Shown piece by piece: positions 26,496-35,724 of a stretch of DNA of 37,510 bases. The notes beneath the pieces are model-generated. The model was given only the letters and a program-made list of their open reading frames with translations. It made no database searches and was not told the DNA's origin. Origin of the DNA: Thiogranum sp. (lineage in GTDB: Bacteria; Pseudomonadota; Gammaproteobacteria; DSM-19610); NCBI GenBank assembly GCA_024102665.1, contig JAGFJP010000071.1:1-37510 (forward strand), read 5' to 3'. How positions within the stretch are numbered: position 1 is the stretch's first letter; each line of letters opens with the position of its first letter. A program made the position numbers and the translations under genes.

Positions 26496-29400
26496 TTACC
26501 CGGAAACTCCCGGGCTCTCCATCGCCTTGCGCCGCAGGGCGTAATACATCACCGGGATCACCAGCAGGGTAAGCACAGTGGAAACCAGGATGCCGAAAAT
26601 GAGACTCACCGCCAGGCCGCTGAAAATCGGGTCGTCGAGTATGAACAGGGCGCCCAGCATCGCTGCCAGACCGGTCAGGGCGATCGGCTTGGCGCGCACT
26701 GCGCCGGATCGGATCACCGCCTGCTCGAAGGGCATGCCTTCCTCGACCGAGGCGTTGATGAAGTCGACCAGCAGGATCGAATTGCGCACAATGATACCGG
26801 CCAGCGCAATCATGCCGATCATGGAAGTGGCGGTGAACTGCGCGCCCATCAGCGCGTGCCCCGGCAGCACGCCGATAACTGTCAGGGGAATCGGCGCCAT
26901 GATAATCAGCGGTGTCAGGTAGGATCGGAACTGCCCCACCACCAGCAGATAGATCAGCACCAGTCCGACGGAGTAGGCGATGCCCATGTCGCGGAAGGTT
27001 TCATAGGTGATCTGCCACTCGCCGTCCCATTTCAGGCTGTATTCATAGGGATTGTCCGGCTGCTTGATGAAAAACTGCTCGAAATCCCCCTGTTCCCGGA
27101 ACTGCGCGACCAGGTCGATCATGCCGTACAGCGGACTGTCCAGTTCGCCCGCCATGTCGGCGGTGACGAACACGACGGGCAGCAGGTCCTTGTGGTACAC
27201 GGCATGTTCGCGCTGGTCCGGCACCGGCAACACCAGTTCCGAGAGCGCGACAAGCGTGTTGTTGTGACCGCGCACCTTGAGCGCAAGCAGGCGATCGAGA
27301 TCGGCGCGGTCGGCGTTGGCCACGCGCAGGCGCACGGGTACGGGATACTTGCCGGCGTCGCCATGCAGATATGTCACATCCTCTCCGGCAAGGGCGCTGC
27401 CGATGGCGCTGACGATGTCCGCCTGGCTGATGCCGAGACGCGCGGCCTTGTGGCGATCGACGGCCAGACGCCATTCCGGTGAAGCGGTCTCGACGCTGTC
27501 ATCGACATCCACGATGTCCGGTGTCTGTTCGAAAATCCCGCGCACCTGTTTTGCGGTGCGGATCTGACCGGCGTAATCCACGCCATAGATCTCGGCCACC
27601 AGAGGCGCCATCACCGGCGGCCCCGGCGGCACCTCGCTTATCTTGATGTTGGCGTTGAAGCGCTGTCCGATTTCCTGCAGTGGAATGCGCGCCGCCCGCG
27701 CGATGTCGTGGCTCTTGCGCTCGCGCCGGTGTTTGTCCGTGAGGTTTACCTGGATATCGCCGACATGGGCGCCGTCGCGCAGGTAGTACTGGCGCACCAG
27801 GCCGTTGAAATTGATCGGCGAAGCGGTGCCCGCATAGAGCTGGAAGTCGGTGACTTCCGGAATGGTGGCCAGATAATACGCGAGTTCGGTGAGTACGCGG
27901 TTGGTCTGTTCGACGCTGGTGCCTTCCGGCATATCGACCACCACCTGGAACTCCGACTTGTTGTCGAACGGCAGCATCTTCAGCACCACCCATTGCACGC
28001 CGGCCAGGCTTAGCGAGGCGGCGATGAGCACCAGCATCACGATCAGCAGCATCCAGCGTTTGCCGCGCCCCTGGCGTCCGCGCAGGAATGGTCCCATGCT
28101 GCGGCGGAAAAACCGCTCCAGGTAACTGTCGCTGCCGCCGGCATCTTCGCCCGACGCGTGTGCCTGGTGACCGAGAAACTGCAGTGCCAGCCAGGGTGTC
28201 ACCACGAACGCCACCGCCAGCGAGATCAGCATGCCGATACTGGCATTGATCGGTATCGGGCTCATGTAAGGGCCCATGAGACCGGTCACGAACGCCATTG
28301 GCAGCAGCGCCGCGATGACGGTAAAGGTCGCGAGTATGGTGGGTCCGCCGACTTCGTCCACTGCCGCCGGGATGGCTTCGAGCAGCGTCTTGCCGCCCAT
28401 GGCGAGGTGGCGGTGGATGTTCTCGACGACGACGATTGCGTCGTCGACCAGGATGCCGATGGAGAAAATCAGCGCAAACAGCGACACCCGGTTCAAGGTG
28501 AATCCCCAGGCCCAGGAAGCGAACAGCGTAATGGCCAGTGTCACGACGACGGCAACGCCGACGATCACGGCTTCGCGCCAGCCCAGCGCCAGCAGCACCA
28601 GCAGCACCACGGCGGAGGTGGCGAAAACGAGTTTCTTGATCAGGGTCTGCGCCTTGTCGTTGGCGGTGGCGCCATAGTCGCGGGTGACCGTGGCTTCGAC
28701 GCCTTCAGGGATAACGATTCCGTGCAGCTGCCGGAAGCGCTGTATCACCTGTTCGGCGACCTGAACGGCGTTGGTGCCGGGTTTTTTGGCAACCGCCAGG
28801 GTTACTGCCGGGAACAACTGCCGGGGCGTTGCGCCGCTTTCCGGAGAGGCCGGTCCCTGGCCCATCCACACCAGTTGTTCGGGTTGCTCGGGCCCCGTTT
28901 CGATGGCGGCAACGTCACGCAGGTACAGGGGGGCATCGCCACGCAGGCCGACCACCAGGTCGCGGATTTCCTCGACGTTGCGGAAGAAGGTGCCGATCTG
29001 TACCGGAATTTCCTGATTGTCCTGCACCAGCGCGCCCTTGTGCTGCGCCTGGTTGGCCTGCGTCAATGCGACACGCAGATCTTCGATGGTCAGTCCATAG
29101 CCGGCCAGCGCCTGGGGATCGAGTTTCACCAGCACCACCTTGCCGGGTCCGCCGACGGTATAGATGTCGCGGGTGCCGGGCACGCGCTTGAGTTCCGCCT
29201 CTACGGTATGCGCGATGCGTTCCAGATCGTAGGCGCCCCGCGCCGGGTCGCGCGTCCACAGTGTCAGGGTGACGATCGGAACGTCATCGATACCCTTGGG
29301 CTTGATCAGCGGCTGGCCCACGCCGAGGTTGGCGGGCAACCAGTCCTGTTTGGAATACACGGCATTGTAGAGGCGCACAATGGCGCTGGAACGCTCTTCA

Positions 29401-29702
29401 CCGACCTGGTATTCGACGGTAAGCACGGCCATGCCCGGACGTGATACCGAATAGATATGCTTGACGCCTTCGATCTCCGACAACACCTGCTCGGCGGGCG
29501 TGGTCACCAGGTGCTCGACTTCGCGCGCGCTGGCTCCGGGGAAAGCGATGAACACGTTGGCGAAGGTGACATTGATCTGCGGTTCTTCCTCGCGCGGCGT
29601 GACGAGCACGGCGAACAGGCCCAGCAGCAGACCCAGCAGCGCCAGCAACGGCGTGATTTCGGATGCCTGGAAACGGCGTGCGATGATGCCGGAAATCCCC
29701 AT
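26496..29702 (-). CDS. RND efflux transporter permease (AcrB/HAE-type)
   Basis: The 1068-residue inner-membrane protein has the RND layout: a short N-terminal span, a large periplasmic loop, a helix block with GILVDDAIVVVENIHRH (the paired proton-relay aspartates), a second periplasmic loop and the final helix block. Conserved segments such as VTFANVFIAFPGASAREVEH and PMAFVTGLMGPYMSPIPINA are present. It would use the proton gradient to pump substrates out with the adaptor encoded 9 bases upstream. No outer-membrane channel gene is adjacent, so it probably borrows a TolC-like partner. The substrate class (drug, solvent, lipid) cannot be read; the TREEEPQINV N-terminus resembles a broad uncharacterised subgroup. 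Confidence 0.94.
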   Translation of the reverse strand: MGISGIIARRFQASEITPLLALLGLLLGLFAVLVTPREEEPQINVTFANVFIAFPGASAREVEHLVTTPAEQVLSEIEGVKHIYSVSRPGMAVLTVEYQVGEERSSAIVRLYNAVYSKQDWLPANLGVGQPLIKPKGIDDVPIVTLTLWTRDPARGAYDLERIAHTVEAELKRVPGTRDIYTVGGPGKVVLVKLDPQALAGYGLTIEDLRVALTQANQAQHKGALVQDNQEIPVQIGTFFRNVEEIRDLVVGLRGDAPLYLRDVAAIETGPEQPEQLVWMGQGPASPESGATPRQLFPAVTLAVAKKPGTNAVQVAEQVIQRFRQLHGIVIPEGVEATVTRDYGATANDKAQTLIKKLVFATSAVVLLVLLALGWREAVIVGVAVVVTLAITLFASWAWGFTLNRVSLFALIFSIGILVDDAIVVVENIHRHLAMGGKTLLEAIPAAVDEVGGPTILATFTVIAALLPMAFVTGLMGPYMSPIPINASIGMLISLAVAFVVTPWLALQFLGHQAHASGEDAGGSDSYLERFFRRSMGPFLRGRQGRGKRWMLLIVMLVLIAASLSLAGVQWVVLKMLPFDNKSEFQVVVDMPEGTSVEQTNRVLTELAYYLATIPEVTDFQLYAGTASPINFNGLVRQYYLRDGAHVGDIQVNLTDKHRRERKSHDIARAARIPLQEIGQRFNANIKISEVPPGPPVMAPLVAEIYGVDYAGQIRTAKQVRGIFEQTPDIVDVDDSVETASPEWRLAVDRHKAARLGISQADIVSAIGSALAGEDVTYLHGDAGKYPVPVRLRVANADRADLDRLLALKVRGHNNTLVALSELVLPVPDQREHAVYHKDLLPVVFVTADMAGELDSPLYGMIDLVAQFREQGDFEQFFIKQPDNPYEYSLKWDGEWQITYETFRDMGIAYSVGLVLIYLLVVGQFRSYLTPLIIMAPIPLTVIGVLPGHALMGAQFTATSMIGMIALAGIIVRNSILLVDFINASVEEGMPFEQAVIRSGAVRAKPIALTGLAAMLGALFILDDPIFSGLAVSLIFGILVSTVLTLLVIPVMYYALRRKAMESPGVSG

Positions 29703-29711
29703 GGCGTTTCC

Positions 29712-30758
29712 TCAGGGCTGTTCCGGGCTGGCGGATTTCAGCTGAATACCTGCAGCGACCGGATCCAGCGCGATGATCTCGCCCGGGCTGAGACCGGCCA
29801 GCACCTCGACCTGACCGTTGTGATCATCGCCGAGGCGCAGCTGGCGCAACTGCAGCCGGCCCGCATCATCCAGCACATAGACGCCGGTCAGCTCGCTGCG
29901 CGCGACAACCGCCTGCGAGGGAATCAGCAGCTGCTGTTGCTCAGCAACCGTAAAAGCGACTTTCACCAGCATGCCCGGGTAGAGCCCGGCAGTGCCTTGC
30001 GGCAGATCGACACGCACACGAAAACTGTGGCTGGCGCTGTCGGCGTACGGAAAAACGGTAATTGCGTCGCTGGACACCGCAGGCGTGTCTGTCTGCGGAA
30101 TCCCGATCGAAGCGCGATGGTGCCGGCGGATCGCTTCGACATCGCTTTGCGGCACCTGTACGGTCACGCGCAGTTTGTCCAGCGAAATACCGGACATCAG
30201 CGGTTGCCCGATGGTAGCGGTTTCGCCGGTTTCCACATGCCGTTCCGTGACGATGCCGCTGTAGGGCGCGCGCACCAGCGTATGCTCCAGTTGTTCCTGC
30301 GCCTGCGTCAGCGCGGCGCGGGCGGCTTTCAACCTGGCCTGGGCCGCCTTGTATTCGGCTTCCGCCTTGTCCATGGCCGACTTCGAAACCAGGTTTCTGG
30401 CGAAAATATCCTTGATGCGCGCGTATTCGGCGCTCGCTTCGGCCTCTCTTGCCTCGGCCTCGTGCAGGTTGGCCTGCGCGCGCGCGACGCCGGCCTGTTG
30501 TTCCGGGCTGCGGAAGCGCAGCAGGACATCGCCCGCCGAGACGAAGTCGTCCACGTCGAACATGACTTCTTCGATGCGGCCGGCGAGCTGCGAAGACACT
30601 GTGGCCTGGTGCACTGCTTCGACAGTGCCGTCGAAGCTGCGCTGCACCGGCACGGTTTGCGGTTCGACGGTGAAGGTCGAAAGGTCGTGGTCCTGGGCGA
30701 ACAGGATCCCGGGCACCAGCAGCAGAAGTATCCGGCAGACATTGCGATGCTTGCACAT
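29712..30758 (-). CDS. RND periplasmic adaptor (membrane fusion protein)
   Basis: The 348-residue exported protein begins with a signal sequence (NVCRILLLLVPGILFAQ). It shows the lipoyl half-motifs (GTVEAVHQATVSSQLAGRIE and LVRAPYSGIVTERHVETGE) flanking a coiled coil of about 90 residues rich in Ala/Glu (QANLHEAEAREAEASAEYAR...). A beta-barrel region and a membrane-proximal domain follow. It links the inner-membrane permease to an outer-membrane channel. There is no lipobox cysteine at the signal end, so it is probably soluble in the periplasm. The start ATG at 30758 has AGGGA about 9 bases upstream. It is first in the operon with the permease and nucleotidyltransferase. Confidence 0.93.
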   Translation of the reverse strand: MCKHRNVCRILLLLVPGILFAQDHDLSTFTVEPQTVPVQRSFDGTVEAVHQATVSSQLAGRIEEVMFDVDDFVSAGDVLLRFRSPEQQAGVARAQANLHEAEAREAEASAEYARIKDIFARNLVSKSAMDKAEAEYKAAQARLKAARAALTQAQEQLEHTLVRAPYSGIVTERHVETGETATIGQPLMSGISLDKLRVTVQVPQSDVEAIRRHHRASIGIPQTDTPAVSSDAITVFPYADSASHSFRVRVDLPQGTAGLYPGMLVKVAFTVAEQQQLLIPSQAVVARSELTGVYVLDDAGRLQLRQLRLGDDHNGQVEVLAGLSPGEIIALDPVAAGIQLKSASPEQP

Positions 30759-30894
30759 GTCAGTAGTTCCCTGGTACTTGTTGATCCGATGAGTGAAAGA
30801 TTGGCGCTTCGCGGCAGATTGTGCAAGCGCCCGGAGGGGTATTTTGCGGGAAATGACTTTCGGTTAGTCGGCATCACGCGCCGCGCGATGGCGT

Positions 30895-33792
30895 TTATCC
30901 CTTGTGGTCTGAAAGACCGGCAAGCGGCCGGTCGGCCGGTCGGCCGATGTAATAGCCCTGGCCGTAATCGATCGAGAACTCGCGCAGCAACTGCAGAGTC
31001 TCCGCATCTTCCACGAACTCGGCGACCGTTTTTTTGCCGAAGCCGTGGGCAATTTCGCCCATCGCCTTCACCAGTATCCTGTCATCCGCGCTGTTTGCCA
31101 GATCCTTGATGAAAGAACCGTCGATCTTGACGTAGTCCACCGGGAGTTGCTTGAGGTAATAGAAAGAGCTGAAACCCACCCCGAAATCATCGAGCGCGAA
31201 CTTGCAGCCCATGTCGCGAATCTGTTGCATCAGGGTGCAGGCGGCGGCGAAATCGGAGAGCGCAGCCGTCTCCGTGATCTCGAAAATCAGCCGTTCGGCG
31301 GGTATGCCGCTGTCAGCCAGACAACGCCGCAGCAGCGGTAGCAGGTCCGGGTCCATAAACGCATAGGCAGACAGATTAATGGCAAATGTCGCGTCCGGAT
31401 CTTCGAGCAGATGTTGCTGCAGGCTGGCAATGGCGGTTTGCAGCACCCAGTGATCGATGGCGTGGATCTGCCCGGTCTTTTCGGCCACCTCGACGAAAGC
31501 GCCCGGCGCCAGCAGCGATCCGTCGCTGTCCTTCATGCGCAGCAGGACTTCGTAATGCGAGGTGGTGCCGGTCTGTATGTCGAGTATCGGCTGGTAGAAA
31601 AGCACGAAACTGCCGCTGGCCACGGCCTGTTCGATACGGTCCTTCCAGTACACGTGAGCGCGGAGCCGCTCGCGAACCTGTTCTTCCTCTGAAAAAAGGT
31701 GCCATCCGCCGCGCCCCAGGTCCTTGGCCTGATACATGGCGATGTCGGCGTTTGCCAGCAGCTCGTCTACGCGTGTGCCATGCTCCGGGAACATGGCGAT
31801 ACCGATACTGGCCGAGACCTTGTGACTGCGGTCGCCGGCCGGAACCACCAGGCGGTTGAGATGTTCGTTGATCTTGCGCGCCACGTTGCAGGCGTCCTCG
31901 GTGCTGACGTCGGGCATGCCGATGGCGAATTCATCGCCGCCGAGGCGGGCGATGATATCGGTATCGCGATGCATCTGCACCAGGTCGTTCGAGACCACCT
32001 TGATGATCGCATCACCCACCTTGTGGCCGCTGGTATCGTTGATGTATTTGAGGTGATCGAGATCCAGGAACAACAGTGCGCCGGAGCGGTTGTGGCGGCG
32101 CGCCAGCTTGACCGCCAGTTCGAATTCTTCCTGGAAGCGGCGCCGGTTGAACAGGCCGGTCAACGGATCGTGGCTGGCGAGCCAGGCGAGCCGCGATTCG
32201 GCTTCCTTGCGGTCGGTGATATCCAGGCCGACGGTGAGTATGACCGGCGCGCTGTCTTCGTCGCCGTCGAGGCGTCCGTGCAGCCAGGTGATGGTGCGTT
32301 TCTGCGCGTTGCGGGTTTCCAGCACAGATTCATGCTGAAAGTTGGCACGGCGCCCCGCGGCGACCAGTTGCAGCTTGTGCCTGAACTCCGGCGGCAGGCT
32401 GTTGGCATCGTGCAGATCGGTGAAGTTGCGATCGATCAGTTCTTCGCCCGGATAACCGGTGAGGAACTCCGTGTAACGGTTGACGAGGCGTATGTATCCA
32501 TCCGGCGTCTGGGTGATGATCAGCACCTGCGCGGTATCGAGCAGGCCGCGCACGAAATCGCGTTCACGGGTAAGCTCGGACATTTTTTCGGCCAGGCTGC
32601 GGGTACGCTGCGCCACCTTGGTTTCCAGCTTCTCCAGCTGATGCGACAAGGCCACGGCGCTGGTGTCGAGGTGGTCTATTTCGTCGCGCAAGTGAGGAAA
32701 CCGGCGTTTGCCCACCGCCATGGTGTCGCGTGCCTGTTGAAAGGCGCTCTGCGCGAGCAGCGGCAACGCGCTCACGACGCGTCGCAGGCGCGACAGCGGC
32801 GCCCAGAGAACCAGCAGCAGAACCGCCTCCGAGGTGACCAGTCCGGCGACTCCGAAGGCGAGGGTGCTGTTGGTCGCCTGCCGGATCTGCGCCAGGTCCG
32901 CGGAAATGTCGTCCAGCATCAAAAGATATCCGCCGCTGTGCTGGCCCAGTTTTTCGAAGGACGCGGCCCACACGTCATAGGTCCGGGAACCCGATTTTAC
33001 ATGGCGTCCCTCGCCGGCAAGCGCCTCCAGGGAAAAGCGCGAGGCGGCCTGTCGCACGACCTGAAATGTGCTGTCGGCGCGAGTGAGCGCGGGAACCCGC
33101 GCACCCCATTCGGGCAAAGGTCGCACGGTAGGCGCATCGGTGCTCGAGGACGGTTGGCCGATGATCACGACGCCGACGTCGAGCCGGGTCGAACGGCTGA
33201 AATCGACGATGACATCGGCGAGAGACGCGCCTACCAGTGTGCTGCCGGTGCGCTGTTCGTCCACCAGCAGCGGAATGACGGCATATTGTATGCAAGCCAG
33301 GTCACAGTCCATGGCGGTAGCGGGTCGTTCAGTCAGCGTGACACCGCGCGCCACCGCCATCATCTGTTGGTCAGCCGCGTAGCGGTCTTCCAGCCAGCCC
33401 CAGGCGGCGATCAATGAGTTATCGGGACGAAAAAAGCCGACACCTTCTATATTCATGTCCAGCTGCATCAGTGGCCAGTGCGGTGCGAAGGTATCGCGCA
33501 GCTGCCCGGCGTTGCCGCCTGACAGCGCGCGCTCCATGCCGCTGAGCCAGGGAATCAGCTCCGCCAGCTGTTGCAGACGGGTAGCGGATTGTTGCAGCAG
33601 TCCGGCGAGAATGAGGTCGTTGCGGGTATGCAGCGCCTGGCGCTCGTCATTGAAGCCTTGTTTGAGTTTCAGGTACTGGGAGACGGTAAAGGCGCCGTTG
33701 ATGGCGACCAGGACCAGGCTGAGGAAAAACAGCGCTTTCCACTTGAGGCTGATGAATCTGCTGGCCGGGGTTGTTTCCGTTGCCGTTGCCAT
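30895..33792 (-). CDS. membrane PAS-GGDEF-EAL cyclic-di-GMP signalling protein
   Basis: The 965-residue protein has a first span (about 18-38), a periplasmic sensor of about 260 residues, a second span near 310-330, and a long helical linker. A PAS domain (about 415-535), a GGDEF domain (about 535-700) and an EAL domain (about 715-960) follow. The cyclase motif RLGGDEF is intact with an RDTD inhibitory site five residues before it. The phosphodiesterase has EVL in place of EAL, but keeps the Glu, plus EITETAA, DDFGVGFSS, KIDGSFI and QGYYIGRP, so both activities are possible. It is last in an operon after the PstS-like and porin genes (37-base gap), so the periplasmic part probably responds to that system. 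Confidence 0.93.
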   Translation of the reverse strand: MATATETTPASRFISLKWKALFFLSLVLVAINGAFTVSQYLKLKQGFNDERQALHTRNDLILAGLLQQSATRLQQLAELIPWLSGMERALSGGNAGQLRDTFAPHWPLMQLDMNIEGVGFFRPDNSLIAAWGWLEDRYAADQQMMAVARGVTLTERPATAMDCDLACIQYAVIPLLVDEQRTGSTLVGASLADVIVDFSRSTRLDVGVVIIGQPSSSTDAPTVRPLPEWGARVPALTRADSTFQVVRQAASRFSLEALAGEGRHVKSGSRTYDVWAASFEKLGQHSGGYLLMLDDISADLAQIRQATNSTLAFGVAGLVTSEAVLLLVLWAPLSRLRRVVSALPLLAQSAFQQARDTMAVGKRRFPHLRDEIDHLDTSAVALSHQLEKLETKVAQRTRSLAEKMSELTRERDFVRGLLDTAQVLIITQTPDGYIRLVNRYTEFLTGYPGEELIDRNFTDLHDANSLPPEFRHKLQLVAAGRRANFQHESVLETRNAQKRTITWLHGRLDGDEDSAPVILTVGLDITDRKEAESRLAWLASHDPLTGLFNRRRFQEEFELAVKLARRHNRSGALLFLDLDHLKYINDTSGHKVGDAIIKVVSNDLVQMHRDTDIIARLGGDEFAIGMPDVSTEDACNVARKINEHLNRLVVPAGDRSHKVSASIGIAMFPEHGTRVDELLANADIAMYQAKDLGRGGWHLFSEEEQVRERLRAHVYWKDRIEQAVASGSFVLFYQPILDIQTGTTSHYEVLLRMKDSDGSLLAPGAFVEVAEKTGQIHAIDHWVLQTAIASLQQHLLEDPDATFAINLSAYAFMDPDLLPLLRRCLADSGIPAERLIFEITETAALSDFAAACTLMQQIRDMGCKFALDDFGVGFSSFYYLKQLPVDYVKIDGSFIKDLANSADDRILVKAMGEIAHGFGKKTVAEFVEDAETLQLLREFSIDYGQGYYIGRPADRPLAGLSDHKG

Positions 33793-33829
33793 TGTTCAGC
33801 TGAGCGTCCCTGCGTTGCTCGAGATGGCG

Positions 33830-35071
33830 TCAGAACCGGAACGATACCAGCAGCGTGAACAGGCGCCAGCGGCGCTCCGTTTCCGAGGGGACGGGATTAT
33901 CCTGAAGTGGCAACCAGGCGGTTCCGTCCACCCAGTGGTGCTCGGCACGCACCATCCATGACCGGTGCGGGTCCCAACGCAGCCCGATGGTCCAGTCCTT
34001 GGCGAACTGGCTGTAGTCGGGACGCGCGCCGCCGGTGAGCGTTGCCATGTCTTCGCCGTTGCGGTCATCCTTGTTGAGGTAGGTGACGTCATAGCGCACC
34101 AGTGCTTCCCATTGCGGGTCCAGGCGATAGCTCCCCTGGAGATAGTAGCTCTCCCCGGTGAAGTGTTTCAATGACGATGGCACATAGATAATCGAATCAT
34201 CAAACTCCAGCTGGCGTTGCGCATATTCGCCGGTCAGCGACCAGTTCTCCGCGTTGTACTGGGCCGACAGGATCACGGGTGTGAAGCGGATGGATCCGGG
34301 ACCGCTGGGGTCGCCGACGCCGGGCGCGTAATCCATATTAAGCTGTGCCCCCGTCAATCCAACCCGAATGTTACCGCCATCCCGTTCATACATCAGTCGC
34401 CCGAGATATGACAGCTCTTCTCTCAGGTCTCCCGCGCGGTCTGCACCGAGAAGCGAGAGCTCGGTATCGAGATCATCGACGTCAGGATTGCCAATGCCGA
34501 GTTGCAGTTCCCATTCTCCTTTGGCGTTTCTCCGGTTGGCATAGAACTGCACGGCATCGGAAGAAAGTGCCAGATCCCTCGTCCGATCGAAATAGATGGA
34601 CTGAGGCAGGATAACGCCCGGGCGCGTAAAGGCGACGTCGCGGGTATCATTATAAAACCCGAGCGGATTCTTGATGCGTCCCACCCGGACGCCGAAGTCG
34701 AGGCTTTCATTGGAAACAGCCCGGTAATCCACCATACCGTAATCAAGACGGATTTCGCCGTTGCTGCTTTCCCCCGCACGGCGCGACAGTAGCTGGACGG
34801 CCGCGTGCACCGAGGGGGTCAGACGCCAGAATGCGTTCACGCCCAGTTCGGTGAATTCGAACGACCCGTTGCTTGTACTGTTGCCGAAGAAGTTGTTTTC
34901 GCTGGTAAGTACATAGCCCTGGCTGAGAAATCCATGCACCTGGAAATCGGGCTGGGCGGCACGCACTACCGCCACGCCTGCCGGTCCGCTGATGGCGATG
35001 CCGAGGGCCATCACCCGCAGCAGGGCGCGGAATAACGCATGACTGTCCATCAGTAAGCTGCGCTGTATCAT
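33830..35071 (-). CDS. outer-membrane porin-like beta-barrel protein
   Basis: The 413-residue protein has a signal peptide (HALFRALLRVMALGIAISGP ... VVRAAQ) and then alternating beta-strand patterns throughout, ending in the outer-membrane C-terminal signature LFTLLVSFRF. Segments such as DFGVRVGRIKNPLGFYNDTR and SIYFDRTRD are seen in phosphate-selective-like porins. The ATG at 35071 overlaps the upstream stop (ATGA); the longer frame to 35308 runs through the upstream gene and is excluded. It forms an operon with a PstS-like protein and a cyclic-di-GMP enzyme. It could admit a ligand into the periplasm for sensing; the ligand is unknown. Confidence 0.88.
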   Translation of the reverse strand: MIQRSLLMDSHALFRALLRVMALGIAISGPAGVAVVRAAQPDFQVHGFLSQGYVLTSENNFFGNSTSNGSFEFTELGVNAFWRLTPSVHAAVQLLSRRAGESSNGEIRLDYGMVDYRAVSNESLDFGVRVGRIKNPLGFYNDTRDVAFTRPGVILPQSIYFDRTRDLALSSDAVQFYANRRNAKGEWELQLGIGNPDVDDLDTELSLLGADRAGDLREELSYLGRLMYERDGGNIRVGLTGAQLNMDYAPGVGDPSGPGSIRFTPVILSAQYNAENWSLTGEYAQRQLEFDDSIIYVPSSLKHFTGESYYLQGSYRLDPQWEALVRYDVTYLNKDDRNGEDMATLTGGARPDYSQFAKDWTIGLRWDPHRSWMVRAEHHWVDGTAWLPLQDNPVPSETERRWRLFTLLVSFRF

Positions 35072-35559
35072 TCGCTGTTTTCCTTGTTCACGTAACCGAC
35101 CGCGCCCGGAGTTTCCTGCACCCGCTGCCGCATTTCTTCGAGGGAGTCGACTTCCACGGGCGCCTGGCCGGTCCCCGAGTACACCAGGCGGTCCCAGGCA
35201 CGCTGCAACTGGTGAGGAAACACGCCGAGTACTTCCTTGCAGAAATCGACGTGCACCGGGTGGGTGGTCGGCAAAACAAAGACGGTGACCGGTGTGCCGT
35301 CCGGCCACTGGCGCAGCCGCATGCTGAAAATGGCGCGTAGTGTCTGCCTGTCGTCTGGTACCTGGGAAACGCCGGGATTTACGTAGACCTGCTGGGCGTA
35401 CAGGATCATGGGGTTGATGAGTATCATCAAGAGTAATGCGGCGGCAATGTTGCCAGAGATACGCCGGCGGCGACGCGGCCTGGCGCCGATAGCCCCCGCA
35501 AAAGGGCAGACTGCTATTGAATCAGTGCAATCTTCCGGAATCACTGGCAGTCGATCCAT
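35068..35559 (-). CDS. short exported PstS-like substrate-binding-domain protein
   Basis: The 163-residue protein has a strongly basic stretch (RPRRRRR) and a hydrophobic segment (NIAAALLLMILINPMILYAQ), then a domain of about 110 residues. The motifs YVNPGVSQVPDDRQTLRAIF, RQWPDGTPVTVFVLP and VQETPGAVGYV resemble half of a phosphate-type periplasmic binding protein. It is too short for a full two-lobed PstS, so it is more likely a sensor or partner than a transport protein. The start is uncertain: the 45 residues before the signal-like part are unusually long, so an internal start is possible. It is coupled to the porin gene by ATGA. Confidence 0.75.
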   Translation of the reverse strand: MDRLPVIPEDCTDSIAVCPFAGAIGARPRRRRRISGNIAAALLLMILINPMILYAQQVYVNPGVSQVPDDRQTLRAIFSMRLRQWPDGTPVTVFVLPTTHPVHVDFCKEVLGVFPHQLQRAWDRLVYSGTGQAPVEVDSLEEMRQRVQETPGAVGYVNKENSE

Positions 35560-35724
35560 CGTATGTGTAACACTCTGACTTCCGTAACAGAAATTGCGTA
35601 TGCTTGGACTTTGCCCCGGGCCTTAGCGGCAGGCCCAACAAAAACTTGTCAGATGCGGAGGCGATCCAGGTATCCTGGTCAACACCGGCCTGATTACTGC
35701 GCAGCAGCAAGAATTCAGAATAAC

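Noticed and set aside
28158..29444. 428-residue plus-strand frame opposite the RND permease
   Set aside because: It is His/Asp/Gln-rich with no domain; a shadow of the RND gene.
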